Positions 54,929 through 57,637 of a stretch of DNA of 57,637 nucleotides are shown piece by piece. The notes beneath the pieces were generated by a model. The model was given only the letters and a program-made list of their open reading frames with translations, did not search any database and was not told the DNA's origin. A program made the position numbers and the translations under genes. Source of the stretch: Candidatus Obscuribacterales bacterium (GTDB taxonomy: Bacteria; Cyanobacteriota; Vampirovibrionia; Obscuribacterales; Obscuribacteraceae). Where the stretch lies: contig JAIELX010000004.1 in the NCBI GenBank assembly GCA_019752635.1, positions 1 to 57,637 of the forward strand, written 5' to 3'. Numbering within the stretch: the stretch's first letter is position 1; every line of letters starts with the position of its first letter.

Positions 54929-55208
54929 GAGAAGGGAAATGCTGCGAGTTCCTTATGCCAGGTCAAAAAAACGGCACGGCAAGGGCGACACAAACAGATA
55001 GTCGACGGAACGAGTGCAAGTTTTTTGCAGCCACTGCACATATTCTGCACTGGCGTTTACTAAGCTTTTAAAAGAACAAATGTCTCATCGAGATGTCAGC
55101 GGTTTTATCAAAAGTGGCCCACGGGTAGACAAATCATAGCCAGTCACAAGAGTGACAAAAATGCATCGCGATTTCACCTTAACAAGTTACTTCAAAAGAG
55201 AATGATAA

Positions 55209-56159
55209 ATGGAAATACGATTGTTCGAGTTCGATTTGTTAGCACTTTCGACTCTTCATCTTTCAGAATTCAGTGCGCCCTCGCTCCGTGGCGGTTTAGG
55301 CAGCATCTTGCGCGAGCTGACCTGTGTCACACGATTGTCTGACTGCACGGATTGTCCGGTTCGAAAAGAGTGTCCGTTTACATCTCTGTTCAACTCACAG
55401 GTCGATGAGGATGCACACTTTCACAAAGGCGCACAGGTTCCAAGGCCATTTGTTCTGAGTGCACCGATAGGAGGCAGACTTTCGCACGGCGAACATTTCA
55501 AATTCAGACTTACGATGGTTGGCGAAGCTGTCGAGTATTTACCCTATATGGTACTGGCTTATCGCCAGCTGGGTATGCAAGGTTTAGGCAAAGGACGAGG
55601 AAAGTACAAACTCGTTAGCGTTAGTTCGCTCGATCCGATAGGAGGGCATCTGCCAAAACGGATTTTTGATCACGATGAGGATGTTCTCTACCCAAGCCGA
55701 TGCTATGAAGTTTCTTTTGATTCAGTTTGTGATTGGGCCGCTCGGACCAACGCCCCCCATAGATTGGAGGTCCATCTTGCAACACCTGCTCATTTGGTAT
55801 CAGGAGGAAGCAGATTGCGCGAAGCTCCTCAATTCGAGCAGTTGATGCGCGCAGTGCTGCGAAGGTATTCCGACTTATGTGCGCTCTATTCGACTGGACG
55901 ACCAAACCTTAACTACAGCGAACTCCTTGAGGAGGCCAGGCATGTAACGCTTGAAAGCTATCAGCTTCGAGAAATGTCGGCACGCGGATTCTCTTCCCGT
56001 CGGCAGCAACCTACCCCTCGAGACGGCATCAGCGGCACGCTGACCTATTCGGGCAACTTGAAACCATTCTTGCCACACCTGATGCTAGGGCAATGGCTAC
56101 ACATTGGAAAACAAGCTACGTTCGGCATGGGACGCTATGACTTGCAAATCGTAGCGTGA
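55209..56159 (+). CDS. cas6: Cas6-family CRISPR RNA endoribonuclease
   Basis: The 316-residue protein has a Cys set near residues 39-56 (CV...CTDCPVRKECPF) and a C-terminal RAMP domain ending HIGKQATFGMGRYDL, the Gly-rich loop of Cas6 (PF10040-like). Cas6 cleaves pre-crRNA in repeats. The usual catalytic His is not fixed by sequence alone; His residues occur in HLPKR and LPHLMLG. No CRISPR array is visible in the window. It lies between the helicase-nuclease pair and cmr1, consistent with a type III-B locus. Confidence 0.84.
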   Translation: MEIRLFEFDLLALSTLHLSEFSAPSLRGGLGSILRELTCVTRLSDCTDCPVRKECPFTSLFNSQVDEDAHFHKGAQVPRPFVLSAPIGGRLSHGEHFKFRLTMVGEAVEYLPYMVLAYRQLGMQGLGKGRGKYKLVSVSSLDPIGGHLPKRIFDHDEDVLYPSRCYEVSFDSVCDWAARTNAPHRLEVHLATPAHLVSGGSRLREAPQFEQLMRAVLRRYSDLCALYSTGRPNLNYSELLEEARHVTLESYQLREMSARGFSSRRQQPTPRDGISGTLTYSGNLKPFLPHLMLGQWLHIGKQATFGMGRYDLQIVA

Positions 56160-56436
56160 GTATTGGGTTCAACGCCACGAGGAAGAGCCACCACGCAAGG
56201 TTCTCATAGTCGTGCACGAACGTGCCAGCTAAACTCAGAATTGGAAGTGTCGAGAAGAGAAGTGGTCGTCGTGGTTGGCGAATTCACAAAACGGCTGGTT
56301 CCCGCCTCGACCACAATTGGGATTCTACATTCGCAACGTGAGCGACCACTGGGTTAGAGAACGGTGCCGGACCTTTGCCGACCAACAATAGATTAATCAA
56401 TATGGCAGGCAAGCGTCGAGAGTGAGGAGTGAGCAA

Positions 56437-57108
56437 ATGTCTAAATATACCTTGCCAGAGAAACGGAACGTCTCATGTCGAGGAGAACAGGAAAACTGCA
56501 AAATAACGGTAGACATCGAAGTCGTGACGCCAATCCTTGGCGGTGCAGCCACCACGAGACAGATTGACGAGATAGATGTAATTCGTACATCCACAATTCG
56601 CGGGCACCTTCGCTTTTGGTGGCGAGCGCTTTACGGACACAAGTTTGCGACAGCCTCGCAGCTCTACGATAGTGAATCGGCCCTTTGGGGAAAAGCGGCC
56701 AACGATAACGGAGGGCGTTCGCCTGTCAGAATTGCAATCGATAAGAAGAACCAGAGCCAAGTTGACGACAGCGACATCTACCTGGGAAGAACCCCCGGCT
56801 CCTACGCGCTCTGGACTGCGCGTGCTACAAAATCAGGCGAACCGTTGGCTCCTCGCCGAGAAGCAGGAACATCCTTCGTTCTCACGCTCACAGCACCTAA
56901 GGATCGAGAAGTTGAGGTAAAGAATACTGTTCGGGCATGGTTGATATTCGGCGGATACGGCAGCCGGACCAGGCGCGGACTCGGTAGCCTCACCGTTACA
57001 CAGAATGCAGGGGATTTCTTGCCAAAAGCGGCGGAGTGTATAACGTCAAGCCTTTTTGCCGCTGACGACAGTTTAAATCTTCCGCTTGCCGACGAGGCTA
57101 GATCATAG
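56437..57108 (+). CDS. cmr1: Truncated type III-B effector subunit Cmr1
   Basis: The ATG at 56437 has GAGGAG seven bases upstream. The protein shows the Cmr1 N-terminal RAMP domain: VVTPILGGAATTRQIDEI, RTSTIRGHLRFWWRALYG, and GGYGSRTRRGLGSLTV. It stops after 223 residues, whereas family members are usually 300 to 450 residues with a second RAMP domain. The stop lies three bases before an IS21-type end at 57112, so the C-terminal half was probably removed by insertion. The remaining Cmr genes, if any, should lie beyond the element. Confidence 0.85.
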   Translation: MSKYTLPEKRNVSCRGEQENCKITVDIEVVTPILGGAATTRQIDEIDVIRTSTIRGHLRFWWRALYGHKFATASQLYDSESALWGKAANDNGGRSPVRIAIDKKNQSQVDDSDIYLGRTPGSYALWTARATKSGEPLAPRREAGTSFVLTLTAPKDREVEVKNTVRAWLIFGGYGSRTRRGLGSLTVTQNAGDFLPKAAECITSSLFAADDSLNLPLADEARS

Positions 57109-57181
57109 AATTGTCCGACGACAGTTTGAATGTGATCGTCATGACAGTTTGAGCATTTTCTGCATGGTAGTCATTCATCGA

Positions 57182-57237
57182 AAAAGCAGTGAGAGGTCAA
57201 CCCTTGTAGCTTTAGGGGTTGACCTCTCACTGCTTTT
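57182..57237. terminator. 22-bp perfect inverted repeat inside the IS end
   Basis: AAAAGCAGTGAGAGGTCAAC (continuing two bases to 57203) is matched exactly by its reverse complement at 57216-57237, around a 12-base loop. With A and T flanks it can act as a bidirectional terminator, shielding istB or blocking readthrough from cmr1. Confidence 0.82.
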
Positions 57238-57292
57238 CGGTACTCTTACCGCTGCAGGGAATGGCAATGGAAGTTTTTGCAGGAGCTCCTGC

Positions 57293-57637
57293 TTAGGCAC
57301 CGGCGGTCGCTAGGGCGCGCCGCTTTTGTCTGCCTTTTGCTTGCTTCCCTCGATAGGTGTCGCCATCGACCTCTACAAGTTCCAGGATAGTGCCGTGGTG
57401 CACTAACCGATCAATCGCGGCCTTCGTGGTCATCGGGTCCTTGAAAATTTCGCCCCAAGAAGAGAACACGAGATTACTTGTGACGACTACGCTGCGCGTC
57501 TCGTAACGTGCGGCTAACAGAACAAAGAGAACATCTGTTTCGTCTTTGGTGTGAGGCACGTATGAGATATCATCAATCAGCAATGCTTCGTAAGCGTCAA
57601 GTTTCTTGATCTCTTCGTTGAGTTTCAGGTCGCGCTT
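57293..57637 (-). CDS. istB: IS21 helper ATPase IstB, N-terminus off the window
   Basis: The frame is open to the window edge and encodes the C-terminal part of an AAA+ IstB: DAYEALLIDDISYVPH (Walker B and box), FVLLAARYETRSVVVTSNL (sensor), and DRLVHHGTILEL (sensor-II region). The stop is at 57295-57293. IstB chooses target DNA for the IstA transposase. The Walker A part and istA lie outside. Confidence 0.92.
   Translation of the reverse strand, partial: KRDLKLNEEIKKLDAYEALLIDDISYVPHTKDETDVLFVLLAARYETRSVVVTSNLVFSSWGEIFKDPMTTKAAIDRLVHHGTILELVEVDGDTYRGKQAKGRQKRRALATAGA

Larger units (their letters stand above)
57112..57637. mobile_element. IS21-family insertion sequence end (partial)
   Basis: The segment starts TGTCCGACGACAGTTTGA, with GACAGTTTGA repeated 23 bases on, matching the multiple transposase-binding repeats at IS21 ends. 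istB is transcribed away from this end and runs off the window. The exact target duplication cannot be seen because the other end lies outside. Confidence 0.78.

Noticed and set aside
54929..55208. CRISPR array or leader beside cas6
   Set aside because: No repeated unit of 24-40 bases is seen in the 280-base gap.
56163..56357. Small frame between cas6 and cmr1
   Set aside because: 64 codons with no motif, no ribosome site and no resemblance to Cas proteins.

Overview
The window looks like a chromosome segment of a non-photosynthetic relative of Cyanobacteria (Melainabacteria/Vampirovibrionia, possibly Obscuribacterales-like). This is inferred from gene style only: many secreted TPR proteins, Ser/Thr kinases fused to REC or TPR modules, Gram-negative-type signal peptides, and housekeeping genes with cyanobacterial-like neighbours. 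No rRNA or photosynthesis gene is present to confirm it.

Layout. (1) 1-3.7 kb: housekeeping, with rimP-nusA-ylxR on the minus strand and ybeY and dgkA on the plus strand. (2) 3.9-13 kb: repeat-rich and TPR proteins, a membrane-anchored pseudokinase, and an endonuclease/exonuclease/phosphatase protein overlapping an SRAP (HMCES/YedK) gene. (3) 13.6-19 kb: a response regulator, a cysteine desulfurase, a FecCD-type permease with its ATPase, and a membrane protein. (4) 19-25 kb: a hydrolase-TPR-thioredoxin-like fusion; a DUF692/MNIO enzyme overlapping a small pilin-like protein with a Cys-containing tail; a NAD-kinase-like protein overlapping an SPFH protein. (5) 25.4-28.2 kb: a minus-strand tRNA array. 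It holds Tyr, an alternating Leu/Arg series, three Pro, Ser and Gln tRNAs, and a decayed duplicate of the Gln gene with its promoter. All four Leu tRNAs lack the long variable arm expected in bacteria.

(6) 28.3-34.2 kb: a REC-zinc-ribbon-kinase fusion, a very long DGR-repeat/LysM protein and a SRPBCC protein. (7) 34.4-43.4 kb: a five-gene operon-like run built around a full-length but divergent RNA polymerase beta subunit, with no rpoC or ribosomal protein genes nearby. Its partners are a TPR protein, a Gly-rich repeat membrane protein, a secreted helical protein and a winged-helix-like protein. A strong hairpin follows the last gene. (8) 43.6-47.8 kb: accessory small genes, a discoidin-like secreted protein with a truncated duplicate, and a 26-residue-repeat protein.

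(9) 47.8-57.6 kb: a defence region. A WYL regulator is divergent from an AddB-like nuclease and an AddA-like helicase-nuclease, followed by cas6 and a cmr1 truncated next to an IS21-family end with istB running off the window. No CRISPR array is visible.

The most unusual items are the rpoB-like operon, the short-arm tRNA-Leu array, the MNIO/pilin-like pair, and the AddAB-like pair beside type III-B cas genes.
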